From JADLDB01 sp040755835 (lineage in GTDB: Bacteria > Myxococcota > Myxococcia > Myxococcales > Myxococcaceae), in NCBI GenBank assembly GCA_040755835.1, contig JBFMAB010000100.1:1-64000 (forward strand): a stretch of DNA of 64,000 bases, given 5' to 3'. A program made the translations under genes and the position numbers. The notes below the pieces were generated by a model that ran no database searches, was not told the origin of the DNA, and saw only the letters and a list, made by a program, of their open reading frames with translations. Shown here one piece after another: positions 50,351-58,435 of the stretch. The number at the start of each line of letters is the position of its first letter. Within the stretch, counting starts at the first letter, position 1.

Positions 50351-51294
50351 GCGGGCCCATGGCGACGAAGCGAAGCAGCGTGCCGTTCACCCTGGGCCTC
50401 GCGGCGATCCTCGCGATCATCCCGCTCGCGTGGTGGCTGTTCCTGCGCGAGCCGCCGTCGCCGCCGCTGCCGCCGAAGCCGCCGCCCGTGGCGAAGGTGG
50501 ACGCGGGGCCGCTGCAGCGCGAGCTCAAGCTGGCCGAGGTGAGCGGCGCCGTCGAGGTCCGCCGCGGCCTCGACGGCGGCTGGGCGCCGGCGGAGGAGGG
50601 GACGACGCTGTCGCCGTCCGACGGCGTGCGCACCACCAACGGCAGCTACGCCGTGCTCGTCGGCGACGAGTACTGGGAGGTGCGCATGGAGTCCGGCACC
50701 GAGGTGGGCATCGGTGAGCTGTCGGAGTCGATCAGCCGCCTGCTGCTCGAGCGCGGCATGGCGCGCGCGCAGGTGAAGGGCAGCGGCCGTCACACCTTCG
50801 AGGTGCGCGCCGCCGCAAGCGACGCGGTGGCCAGCACGGACGCGGGCGTCTTCACCATGGCCACCAACGGGCTGGGCACGGTGGCGGTGGGCGCGGAGTC
50901 TGGCGAGGTCGTCTTCGCCGGCGGCGGGCGCGTCGTCATCGTCAAGGCGGGCCAGCAGTCGTTGATGAAGCCCGGCCAGGCGCCCAGCGAGCCCGAGCCC
51001 ATCCCGTCCAGCCTGCTGCTCAAGGTGGCGCTGCCGATGCGCGCGACCTTGAACACCCCGAAGGTGGTGGTGAAGGGCAGCGCGCAGCCCGGCGCGATGG
51101 TGGAGGTGCAGGGCGTGGTGGTGCCGGTGGACGCCGAGGGCCGCTTCGAGTCGACCGTCACGTTGAAGGAAGGCCTCAACCAGGTCGAGGTGCGCGCGAA
51201 GGGCGTGGGCAACACCTCGGCGGGCTCGAAGCATGGCCTCGAGCTCGACACCACGGTGAAGGCCCCTGTCATCGACAAGGACTTGTGGAAGTAG
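50347..51294 (+). CDS. FecR-domain protein with membrane anchor
   Basis: ATG 50347 overlaps the kinase stop and gives a 315-residue protein. A short cytoplasmic start and one membrane helix (FTLGLAAILAIIPLAWWLFL) are followed by a Pro-rich linker, then a FecR-like domain (LAEVSGAVEVRRGLDGG, YAVLVGDEYWEVRMESGTEVGIGEL) and a beta-rich C-terminal domain with PKVVVKGSAQPGAMVEVQGVVVPVDAEG, an Ig-like or glucodextranase-like fold. FecR domains transmit envelope signals; coupling to the kinase is inferred from the overlap. Confidence 0.83.
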   Translation: MSGPMATKRSSVPFTLGLAAILAIIPLAWWLFLREPPSPPLPPKPPPVAKVDAGPLQRELKLAEVSGAVEVRRGLDGGWAPAEEGTTLSPSDGVRTTNGSYAVLVGDEYWEVRMESGTEVGIGELSESISRLLLERGMARAQVKGSGRHTFEVRAAASDAVASTDAGVFTMATNGLGTVAVGAESGEVVFAGGGRVVIVKAGQQSLMKPGQAPSEPEPIPSSLLLKVALPMRATLNTPKVVVKGSAQPGAMVEVQGVVVPVDAEGRFESTVTLKEGLNQVEVRAKGVGNTSAGSKHGLELDTTVKAPVIDKDLWK

Positions 51295-51316
51295 CGCGCT
51301 CAGCCGCTCGGGGCGT

Positions 51317-51427
51317 TCATTTCAGCTCCGGCGCCTTCCCGCGGTCGGCCGCCCACAGCCGAAGCACCTCGATGCCGCCGTCCGCATCGATCCGGTAATA
51401 CAGGAACCGGCGGAAGATCTTCGCCAT
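51317..51427 (-). pseudogene. Truncated RelE/ParE-type toxin remnant
   Basis: ATG 51427 opens a 36-residue frame: MAKIFRRFLYYRIDADGG, then IEVLRLWAADRGKAPELK. The core (RFLYYRI...EVLRLW) is the C-terminal third of ParE/RelE toxins, whose full length is about 90-100 residues with an N-terminal helical hairpin that is missing here. It starts 2 bp after the antitoxin stop, in the usual order. The toxin is probably dead, although a very short product is possible. Confidence 0.65.
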
Positions 51428-51429
51428 GC

Positions 51430-51653
51430 TCAGTCGTGCCGCTTCAAGCGGGCGAAGAGCTCCTGGTGACTGACGTACTCGCCCCGCTCGATCTCGTGCG
51501 CAGCCTGGACGAGCTCTTCCTGGCTCTGCTCGTCCAGGCGGAAGCCAGCCGCGCCGTCTTCGATGATCACGGTGACGCGGCAGTCCTCCGGCAGGGGCGT
51601 CTCATCGTCGAGAACGACTGCCCGTCGCGGATGTGTCCGATGGCGATACTCAT
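51430..51653 (-). pseudogene. Antitoxin gene with a frameshift
   Basis: From ATG 51653 the frame reads MSIAIGHIRDG and then breaks; in the next frame it continues VVLDDETPLPEDC and RVTVIIEDG, then EELVQAAHEIERGEYVSHQELFARLK. Joined with one inserted base near 51620, this is a normal antitoxin of about 74 residues whose partner is a ParE/RelE toxin. The downstream toxin is truncated. A frame starting at 51681 is longer on paper, but its first 20 residues do not match the family. Confidence 0.7.
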
Positions 51654-51696
51654 GGCCTCGGCTGTAGCAGGCGGCGAACACGTGCCGCGACCGGGG

Positions 51697-52512
51697 CTAC
51701 GGCCGGCGCGCTTCGAGCCGCGCGAGCTCCGCCGGCGCCATGCCCACCGTGCCGAAGCTGCGCCCCGGCGACACCGTCGGGCCGTGGTAGTCGCTGCCGG
51801 CCGTCTTCACGAGGTCGAGCTCGTCGGCCCACTTCGCCAGCGTCTCCTGCAGGGACGGCGGGTGGTCGCTGTGCACCACCTCGACGCCGTCCAGCCCGTC
51901 TTGCTTGAGCCCTTCCAGCTCGCGGCGATCGATGCGCGTCATGCCGGGGTGCGCGACGGTCGCGGTGCCGCCTGCGCCGTGGATCAGGGCGATCGCCTCC
52001 GCCGGCGTCACCTCCCGCCGCGGCACGTACGCCGGCTTCCCGTCGCCGAGCCACCGGTTGAACGCCTCCTTCGGGGACGACGCGTAGCCCAGCTCGACCA
52101 GCACCCGCGCGAGGTGCGGCCGCGTCAGCGGCACGTCGCCGGCGAGCGCCGTCACCAGCTCCATCGTCACCGGGAAGCCCAGCGCCTTCACCTTCGCCAC
52201 CATCTGCTCCATGCGCTGCTGCCGCTCGATCTTCAGCCGCTCCTGGAAGCTGGTGAGGCGCGGCTCCACCGGGTCCACGAAGTGCCCGAGGACGTGGACC
52301 TCGCGCCGGTTCAGGTACGTGGAGACCTCGATGCCGGGCACCAGCCGCAGCCCCAGCCGCTCCGCAGCCCGCTGGCAGGCCTCGATGCCGTCCACCGTGT
52401 CGTGGTCGGTGACGGCCAGCACCCGGACGCCCTTTTCGGCGGCCAGGGCCACCTGCTCCTCGGGCGGGTGCTCCCCGTCGGAGGCGGTGGTGTGCGAGTG
52501 CAGGTCGATCAT
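51697..52512 (-). CDS. PHP-domain phosphoesterase
   Basis: ATG 52512 starts a 271-residue protein: MIDLHSHTTASDGEHPP, a PHP domain with HxH and the metal residues in TDHDTVDG, GIEVSTY, HVLGHFVD, VAHPG and SDYHGP. It resembles YciV/RNase AM and 3',5'-nucleoside bisphosphate phosphatases, which cut phosphate from short nucleotides. A start 42 bp upstream (52554) would overlap the divergent regulator and is not favoured. It is divergent from the Rrf2 gene. Confidence 0.86.
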   Translation of the reverse strand: MIDLHSHTTASDGEHPPEEQVALAAEKGVRVLAVTDHDTVDGIEACQRAAERLGLRLVPGIEVSTYLNRREVHVLGHFVDPVEPRLTSFQERLKIERQQRMEQMVAKVKALGFPVTMELVTALAGDVPLTRPHLARVLVELGYASSPKEAFNRWLGDGKPAYVPRREVTPAEAIALIHGAGGTATVAHPGMTRIDRRELEGLKQDGLDGVEVVHSDHPPSLQETLAKWADELDLVKTAGSDYHGPTVSPGRSFGTVGMAPAELARLEARRP

Positions 52513-52545
52513 GTTATGGCCACCGTAACCTCCTTCGGGCCCACC

Positions 52546-53004
52546 ATGCAGCACGCCTTCCAGATCTCCCGCAAAATCGAGTACGGCGCCCGCGCGATGG
52601 TGTTCCTCGCGTCACTGCCGGAAGGCATGACGACGTCCTTCCGGGAGATCGCGCGGAAGATGGACATTCCCCAGGAATTCCTCGCGAAGATCCTGAAGAC
52701 GTTGGTGAAGGCGAAGCTGGTGAAATCCACCCGCGGCGCGCGCGGCGGTTACTCGCTGGCGCTGCCGGCGTCGAAGGTGAGCCTGCTGGACGTCATCGAG
52801 GCCGTGGAGGGCCCGGTGGGCGTCAACCTCTGCACCGAGAAGGAGGGCGCCTGCACCTTCTCGGGCGCCTGCACCATGAACGCGGTGTGGGCGCTCGGGC
52901 AGGAGCGCATGCTCGAGGTGTACCGGAACGCGCGGCTCGATCGCCTGGCGATGCGCAGCTTGACGCACCGCTCCCCGGTCCTCGGCGGCGTGCGGCCGGC
53001 CTGA
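52546..53004 (+). CDS. Rrf2-family transcription regulator, probable Fe-S sensor
   Basis: ATG 52546 starts a 152-residue protein: MQHAFQISRKIEYGARAMVF. The winged helix is typical of the family, with TTSFREIARKMDIPQEFLAKILKTL as recognition, RGARGGYSLA as the wing, and three cysteines at 96, 103 and 109 (CTEKEGACTFSGAC) that should bind an Fe-S cluster. Regulators of this kind (IscR, NsrR) sense iron-sulfur state or nitric oxide. An in-frame ATG at 52516 would place the start almost on top of the PHP start. Its targets are unknown; the divergent PHP gene is possible. Confidence 0.88.
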   Translation: MQHAFQISRKIEYGARAMVFLASLPEGMTTSFREIARKMDIPQEFLAKILKTLVKAKLVKSTRGARGGYSLALPASKVSLLDVIEAVEGPVGVNLCTEKEGACTFSGACTMNAVWALGQERMLEVYRNARLDRLAMRSLTHRSPVLGGVRPA

Positions 53005-53042
53005 CCGCTCCGCACGACGCGAAGAGCGGCCCCGCCCAGCCC

Positions 53043-55010
53043 CTACGGGTAGACGTTGAGCAGCATGACGGGCGTGTTGCCCGACTTCTGCCCGCGGTTG
53101 TCCCAGACCTCGAGGCTGATGCGGTACAGGCCCGTCGCCCCGTCGGGGATCGTCAGCTTCGTGGTCGGCGTGGTGATCTGCGTGTCGTGGTTCGCCAGGT
53201 TCGCCGTGGTGACACCCGTGGGCAGCGGCGGCAGCAGGCGGAAGCGGTACTGGGCGACCATGTTGTCGTCGGTCGACTTCACGCCGGACAGGGTGACCTC
53301 CTTCACCGTCAGCATGTTGAGGTTGACCGTCTTCGAGGTGGTGGGCCCCATGCTGCACTGCGGATCGTTGATGAGCTCACCCGAGGTGCACGCGGTGATG
53401 GCGGCGACCGGCACCTGGTCCAGCGGCGACTGCGAGAGCAGCTGCACGATCTTGTACTGCGGCGGGCCCCAGTCGGTGTCGTTGGTGCGGATGCGCAGCG
53501 TGCCCAGCTGCATGCCGCCCGACGGCGGGCGCCGGTACTGGACCGTGGTCTCCACCTGGCCGCCGGCGGGGACCTGGGTGTTCGGCGCCACCAGCGGATC
53601 GACCAGCGTGAAGAACGGGTTCGTCTCGATGGCCACGTCGCTGATGATCAGCGTGCCGCAGCCCGCGCCGTTCTTGATGCGCAGCGTCTGCGCGGTGAGC
53701 TCCTCGGTCGGGTTGTTGAAGTTGATCTGGTCCATCGGGTCCGTGGTGAGGCAGGGCTTGAGGCCTCCGTAGACCGCGACCGAGATGATCCCCGCGGCCG
53801 TCTCCGGCGGACCGGGCAGCACCGCCTCGATGTCCAGCACGTCGCTCACGTAGAGCGGCATGTCGTTGTGCGCGAGCTTCAGCGTCGCCGACGCGGTGGG
53901 CGCGATCATCTGGCCGGTGATGTCCTGGCTGATGGTGAAGCGGCCGCCGGCGCCCGTGTTGCCGCCCGAGCTGCGGAACTTCACGCTCTTGATCTGCACC
54001 GCCGCGTTGCCGTCGTTGGTGACGCGGAAGGTGGCCGAGTTCGGCACCTTGGTGGCCTCGCCGCACGGGTCGAGCGGGTTGGAGAAGTCACAGAAGGTGG
54101 GCGAGGTGTAGATGCTGGGCTTCACCGCCGTCGCCGACAGCGCGATGCGCGCGGGCTGCGCGAAGCCGTCGCCGAGCAGCGGATCGTTGGAGAGGATCAC
54201 CAGGGACGCGAAGCGGTCCGTGTTGCCGCTGCCGTCGTCCACCGGCGAGAAGCGGACCCGCACCGTCATCTCCTCGGTGCCGTCGGCGGTCGACAGGAGG
54301 ATGGGCGAGGTCTCCGACGGGAGCACCGCCGGGCTGTCGATGGAGAAGTCCTGCTGGTCGCCGCGGGCCGACTCGATCTTGATGCCGGTGATCTTCAGCG
54401 CCGGGCAGCCGAGGTTCTTGATCTTCACCTCGAGGACGTCGGTCTGGTCGTACAACGTGTCGGGGAACTGCAGCGTGCAGTCCGACAGCGGGGAGGACTC
54501 CTCGCAGGTGAGGAAGCCGGACTTGTCCGTCTTCTGGGGTGCGCTGCCCAGCGTCGCCTGCGCCGGCAGGTTCTTCCCGGTGCCGACCAGGGTGACGGTC
54601 TGGTTGTCGGTGCCCTCGTACTCGTCGTCGATGATCAGCGACGCCGTCTGGTCGCCCTTGGCCGTCGGGCTGAACTGCACCTGGATCTCGGCGCTTCCCA
54701 GCGAGTCGATGGCGGTGGGCAGCGGCTCGACCAGCTTGAAGGCCGCGGCGTTGGTGCCGGTGATCGACAGCTTGAGGCCGCCGCTTGCCTTGGCGCGGTT
54801 CTCGATCGTCACCTTGCGGGTGTCGGGGAAGACGTCGGGGACGTTCCGGCCCATCTCGTCCCTGGTGGGGCAGGCCTCGAAGGACAGGGCCTGCGGCGAC
54901 GGCAGGTAGTCCGGCGCGGTGCCGGTGGTGGTGGTCGGCCCACACTTACAGCCGAGGGACGAAGCGAGGGCGAGGCCGGCGACGAGCAGGCGGAGACGGA
55001 GGGTGGTCAC
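53043..55010 (-). CDS. Choice-of-anchor D domain lipoprotein
   Basis: GTG 55010 starts a 655-residue protein with signal VTTLRLRLLVAGLALASSLGC (lipobox SLGC, Cys21). Several beta-sandwich repeats follow, each built as VTIENRAKASGGLKLSITGTNAAAF, IQVQFSPTAKGDQTASLIIDDE and related strands, the pattern of ASPM-like or choice-of-anchor D domains. The C-terminal part includes a strand-rich region with DDNMVAQYRFRL and a YRISLEVWDNRG end like an Ig or PKD domain. It is probably displayed on the cell surface. It is divergent from the DHS-like gene, 57 bp apart. Confidence 0.84.
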   Translation of the reverse strand: MTTLRLRLLVAGLALASSLGCKCGPTTTTGTAPDYLPSPQALSFEACPTRDEMGRNVPDVFPDTRKVTIENRAKASGGLKLSITGTNAAAFKLVEPLPTAIDSLGSAEIQVQFSPTAKGDQTASLIIDDEYEGTDNQTVTLVGTGKNLPAQATLGSAPQKTDKSGFLTCEESSPLSDCTLQFPDTLYDQTDVLEVKIKNLGCPALKITGIKIESARGDQQDFSIDSPAVLPSETSPILLSTADGTEEMTVRVRFSPVDDGSGNTDRFASLVILSNDPLLGDGFAQPARIALSATAVKPSIYTSPTFCDFSNPLDPCGEATKVPNSATFRVTNDGNAAVQIKSVKFRSSGGNTGAGGRFTISQDITGQMIAPTASATLKLAHNDMPLYVSDVLDIEAVLPGPPETAAGIISVAVYGGLKPCLTTDPMDQINFNNPTEELTAQTLRIKNGAGCGTLIISDVAIETNPFFTLVDPLVAPNTQVPAGGQVETTVQYRRPPSGGMQLGTLRIRTNDTDWGPPQYKIVQLLSQSPLDQVPVAAITACTSGELINDPQCSMGPTTSKTVNLNMLTVKEVTLSGVKSTDDNMVAQYRFRLLPPLPTGVTTANLANHDTQITTPTTKLTIPDGATGLYRISLEVWDNRGQKSGNTPVMLLNVYP

Positions 55011-55067
55011 AGGGTCAAAACTCCATGTGGTTCGGCCGTAGGAGCCGGGTGTATACCGCCCGCGCCC

Positions 55068-56240
55068 ATGGCGACCAAGACCCAGCAGAAGCTTCGAAAG
55101 GCGTACGACCAGGCCCGCCGCGTCAATCCCCGTCCCATCACCGGCCGCGAGACGGCCCTGGAGCTGCTCGAGCACGCCTTTGGCGCGTACGTCGGCCGGC
55201 AGGAGCGCACGGCGTTCGAGCTGATGAAGCGGTCGCTCGAGGAGAACGCCGCGATCTTCCTCACGCTCTCGGGCGCGATGACGCCGGCCGGGCTGCACCA
55301 GAGCTGCCTGATCCCGCTGGTGGAGTCGGGGGCGGTGAGCGTCATCACCACGACGGGCGCGAACCTGTACCACGACGCGCACCGGGCGCTGAAGCACCAC
55401 ATCCGCGAGGTGAACCCGAATGCCGGCGACATTCAGTACCGCATGGCGCGGATCATCCGCATCTACGACCTGGGCTTCTGGGAAGAGGTGCTGCTCGACA
55501 CCGACCGGCTCTTCTCGGCCATCATCCGCCAGCCGGAGTTCCAGCGTCGCATGACGACGCCGGAGTTCCACTTCCTGCTCGGCAAGCACATGAACGCCAT
55601 CGAGCAGGAGCTGGGCATCGAGCAGCCGTCGCTCTTGTCGACCTGCTACCGCCGCGCGGTGCCAATCTTCGTCGGCGCAGTGCAGGACGGCTCGATCTTC
55701 CTGAACGTGGTGAAGCTGAAGAAGTTGTTCGGCGACGACTTCCAGTTCGAGCTCGACATCAACGCGGACGTGTACGCGATGGCGGCGGTGCAGCACTACT
55801 GCCGGCACCACTTCTCGAAGCGCATGGCGATCTGGATCCTCGGCGGCGGCGTGCCGAAGAACTACACGCTGCAGGGCGAGCCGCTGCTGGACCAGATCCT
55901 CAACGTGCCCACGCAGGGCTTCGACATCGACGTGCAGTTCTGCGTGGACCCGGTGGACAACGGCGCGCTGTCGTCGTGCCCGGCGGGCGAAGGCCACACC
56001 TGGGGCAAGGTGTCGGCGGACGCGGTGGAGACCGGCAGCATCTACTGTCACTGCGACGTGACGGCCGTCTTCCCGTGGCTCACGCACGCGCTCATGCAGC
56101 TCAAGGTGAGCCGGCGGAAGCCCTTGCGGCTCATGGAGAAGCTGGACGAGGCGGTCGAGTTCCTCGACCGCGACGTCGCGAAGCGGCGCAAAGAGCTGCT
56201 CGCCACCGTCGAGTGGAGCGTCAAGGAAGTGAAGTCGTAG
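55068..56240 (+). CDS. Deoxyhypusine synthase-like protein
   Basis: The 390-residue protein resembles the deoxyhypusine-synthase fold: FLTLSGAMTPAGLHQSCLIPLVESGAVSVITTTGANLYHDAH in the NAD-binding part (given here in pieces), WILGGGVPKNYTLQ, and HTWGKVSADAVE with Lys314 in the place of the catalytic Lys. In archaea and eukaryotes this enzyme moves a butylamine group from spermidine to a lysine of eIF5A. Bacterial relatives instead make homospermidine or have unknown polyamine roles. The catalytic Lys is kept, so activity on a polyamine is likely; the exact product is uncertain. Confidence 0.8.
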   Translation: MATKTQQKLRKAYDQARRVNPRPITGRETALELLEHAFGAYVGRQERTAFELMKRSLEENAAIFLTLSGAMTPAGLHQSCLIPLVESGAVSVITTTGANLYHDAHRALKHHIREVNPNAGDIQYRMARIIRIYDLGFWEEVLLDTDRLFSAIIRQPEFQRRMTTPEFHFLLGKHMNAIEQELGIEQPSLLSTCYRRAVPIFVGAVQDGSIFLNVVKLKKLFGDDFQFELDINADVYAMAAVQHYCRHHFSKRMAIWILGGGVPKNYTLQGEPLLDQILNVPTQGFDIDVQFCVDPVDNGALSSCPAGEGHTWGKVSADAVETGSIYCHCDVTAVFPWLTHALMQLKVSRRKPLRLMEKLDEAVEFLDRDVAKRRKELLATVEWSVKEVKS

Positions 56241-56245
56241 AGTCC

Positions 56246-56262
56246 GCGCCTGTCTCAGGCGC
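56246..56262. terminator. Hairpin between convergent genes
   Basis: GCGCCTG (56246-56252) and CAGGCGC (56256-56262) form a 7-bp perfect stem with a 3-nt loop, in the 29 bp between the DHS-like (+) and HTH-TPR (-) stops. It can terminate both. There is no T-run. Confidence 0.6.
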
Positions 56263-56269
56263 TGACGGC

Positions 56270-57061
56270 TCAGCGGGTCAGCCGGCGGTAGTCCTTCAAA
56301 TGGCGGATCGCCGCCATCTTCTCGCCCTTCTTCTCGTACAGCCGGGCGAGGTTGAAGTACGCGTCGACGCACTGCGGGTCGAGCTCGATGGCCTCCGTGT
56401 ACCGGGCGATCGCATCGTCCGCGCGGCCGAGGTCCTCGAGCACCACCGCGAGGTTGAAGGTGGCCGTCACGTCGGTGGGCCGCGCGACGAGCGCCGCCAC
56501 GTAGTGCGCCTCGGCCTCCTTGAGCCGCCCGCGCTGGTGCAGCAGCCGGCCGAGGTTGACGTGCGCGTCCGCGTGGTGCGGGTTGGCGGCGACCGCCTCG
56601 GTGTAGAGGTCGACCGCGGTGGCGGGATCGCGCTCCTCCAGCTCCGCCGCGCGGGAGAAGAGCGCCTCGGCGTCGCGGCGGGGCGCCTTCGTCACCTCGC
56701 GCAGCCACACCGCCGGCCGCGGCGGCTGGCCGCCCAGATCGAGCAGGCCCTGGCCCGACGCGGCGTTCCACCGGCCGCTGCCCACGCTCACCACGAGCTC
56801 CTTGCCCGCCGTCGCCAGCGTCACCGCCGACAGCGGCTGGTCCTTCGGCAGCTGCTCGCGAAGCCGGGCCAGCGCCTCGGCGATGCGCTTCTTCGACACG
56901 CGGCGATCCGACAGGCCCTTCGCCGTGCGCAGCATCACGAGATCCTGGAACGTCAGCACGTCGCGCTCGCCGCCGAAGACCAGCCGCACCAGCCCCATCG
57001 CAGCGTCCGGCGTGACGCCGAGGAGCGAGGCGACCTCCGGGAGCGAGTACGTCTGCTTCAT
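56270..57061 (-). CDS. MerR-like HTH protein with TPR repeats
   Basis: From ATG 57061 the protein has 263 residues. It begins MKQTYSLPEVASLLG, a MerR-like winged helix, with LTFQDLVMLRTAKGLSDRRVSKKRIAEALARL. After a spacer, TPR units follow, such as AVDLYTEAVAANPHHADAHVNLGRLLHQRGRLKEAEAHY and AIARYTEAIELDPQCVDAYFNLARLYEKKG (given here in parts). A DNA-binding domain with a protein-protein scaffold is likely. The target is not known. It is the only gene on this strand between the DHS-like gene and the start-less ORF. Confidence 0.82.
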   Translation of the reverse strand: MKQTYSLPEVASLLGVTPDAAMGLVRLVFGGERDVLTFQDLVMLRTAKGLSDRRVSKKRIAEALARLREQLPKDQPLSAVTLATAGKELVVSVGSGRWNAASGQGLLDLGGQPPRPAVWLREVTKAPRRDAEALFSRAAELEERDPATAVDLYTEAVAANPHHADAHVNLGRLLHQRGRLKEAEAHYVAALVARPTDVTATFNLAVVLEDLGRADDAIARYTEAIELDPQCVDAYFNLARLYEKKGEKMAAIRHLKDYRRLTR

Positions 57062-57119
57062 GCGGGCATCGATAGCAGGGGGGTCTGACAACCAACTCGG
57101 TTGAAGCCGGAAAACATCG

Positions 57120-57720
57120 TTATTTCAGTGGTTTGCGCCACAGTCTGGCCGGCAGGCGCAGCGTTCCTTCGGCGCAGCGCACGAGCCCCTCGTGCGCCAG
57201 CTCCGGCGCGGAGCCGTCGGCCGCGAACTGCTGGAAGGGCAGCTCGCGCTGGAAGCGGGGCGGTAGCGGGGGAAAGGCCTGGCTGCGCCGGCCGGGGATG
57301 GTGGCGGTGCATCTGGTCCACGGGACGGTGCCGGAGTTGAGCAGCGTGACGGAGCTGGAGTGGACGGTGGCGCGGCCGCTCAGCTGCGCGGGGGGCGTGG
57401 GCGCGGCGGTCGGCGGCGCGCTGGCCGTGGAAGGCGTCCCCGGAGCGCGCGTCGCGGTGCCCGGCGCGCGGCCCGCAGGCGGGGGCGGCGGCGTGCGTGG
57501 TGCCGCCGAGCCTCCCGGGGGCGCCGGGTTGCGAGGCGGGGTGGTCGTCGTGGTGACGGGTGGTGGACGGCGCGGCGGCTGGCCGGGCGGCGGGGTGGGC
57601 GTGCTGCTGGACGCGACGAGCCAGGTCTGGTTGGCGGGGATTCGCCGCGCTGATGCCGCGCGGCGAGCCTTGATCGCGGGCCGGTTTCCGGGGATGCCTC
57701 CCGGCCGTGACGAAGCTCGA
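57120..57720 (-). other. Start-less open frame: Pro/Thr-rich linker and C-terminal domain
   Basis: This 600-bp stretch between the HTH-TPR gene and the divergent sirtuin has no conventional gene. On the minus strand one frame is open and ends with TAA at 57122-57120. It encodes a Pro/Thr-rich stretch (NQTWLVASSSTPTPPPG, VTTTTTPPRNPAPPG), then ATVHSSSVTLLNSGTVPWTR, FQRELPFQQFAADG, ELAHEGLVRCAEG and a basic end, RLPARLWRKPLK. The composition is natural, but I find no ATG, GTG or TTG in frame above 57311, so the gene may have lost its 5' end, use an unusual start, or hold a frameshift. Confidence 0.5.
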
Positions 57721-58435
57721 CCTGACGCCGAACTCGAAGGTGCTGGTGTTGACGGGGGCGGGCGTGTCCGCCGAGAGCGGCGTGCCGACGTTCCGCGGCG
57801 CGAACGGGCTGTGGGAAGGCCACCGCGTGGAGGAGGTCGCCAGCCCCGAGGGCTTCGAGGCCGACCCGTCGCTGGTGTGGCGCTTCTATGGGCTGCGCCG
57901 CGAAGGCGCGCTCAGGGTGCGGCCGAATCCCGGCCACGTGGCGTTGGCGAAGCTGGAGCAGCAGTTGGGCGACCGCTTCCTCCTCGCCACGCAGAACGTC
58001 GACGGGCTGCACGCGCGCGCCGGGAGCCGGCGAATGATCGCGATCCACGGCGAGCTGTTCAAGAGCCGCTGCGTCTCCTGCGACGAGCCGTTCGACGACA
58101 CGCGCACGTACCTCGGCGAGCCGCCGCCCAGGTGCGTGTGCGGCGCGCTGTTGCGGCCGCACATCGTCTGGTTCGGGGAGCTCTTGAACCCCGATCACCT
58201 GCAGCGTGTCGGCAGCTTCATCGCGAAGGCGGGGAAGGACCTCCACTTCTTCGCGATCGGCACGTCGGGCCTGGTGTACCCGGCCGCGGGCATCGTCGAC
58301 GAGGTGCGCCACCGCGGCGGCACCGCCTGGCTCGTCGACGTCGATCCCTCACCGGAGTACGCGGTGCGCTTCAACCACGTCGTGCGCGGGAAGAGCGGCG
58401 AGGTGCTGCCCGGCCTCTTCGGCGTCTCAATTTAG
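57707..58435 (+). CDS. cobB: Sirtuin, NAD-dependent protein deacylase (class III type)
   Basis: GTG 57707 starts a 242-residue sirtuin. Motifs: GAGVSAESGVPTFR (17-30), TQNVDGLH (95-102), the catalytic His114 in AIHGELF, the zinc site C122-C125 and C143-C145 (RCVSCDE, RCVCGA), and IGTSGLVYPAAG. Tyr61 and Arg64 in FYGLRR match the Y-x-x-R pair that class III sirtuins (SIRT5-like) use for succinyl or malonyl lysine, so desuccinylase activity is likely. It consumes NAD and releases O-acyl-ADP-ribose. The start lies next to the start-less ORF. Confidence 0.93.
   Translation: MTKLDLTPNSKVLVLTGAGVSAESGVPTFRGANGLWEGHRVEEVASPEGFEADPSLVWRFYGLRREGALRVRPNPGHVALAKLEQQLGDRFLLATQNVDGLHARAGSRRMIAIHGELFKSRCVSCDEPFDDTRTYLGEPPPRCVCGALLRPHIVWFGELLNPDHLQRVGSFIAKAGKDLHFFAIGTSGLVYPAAGIVDEVRHRGGTAWLVDVDPSPEYAVRFNHVVRGKSGEVLPGLFGVSI

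Noticed and set aside
53043..57095. Minus-strand open frame of 1350 codons covering the DHS-like gene
   Set aside because: The lower part is the real choice-of-anchor lipoprotein (53043-55010); the upper part is an antisense shadow of the DHS-like gene.
57058..57321. 87-codon minus-strand ORF at the end of the sirtuin-upstream gap
   Set aside because: Its composition is shadow-like and the other minus frame (start-less ORF) has the natural C-terminus.
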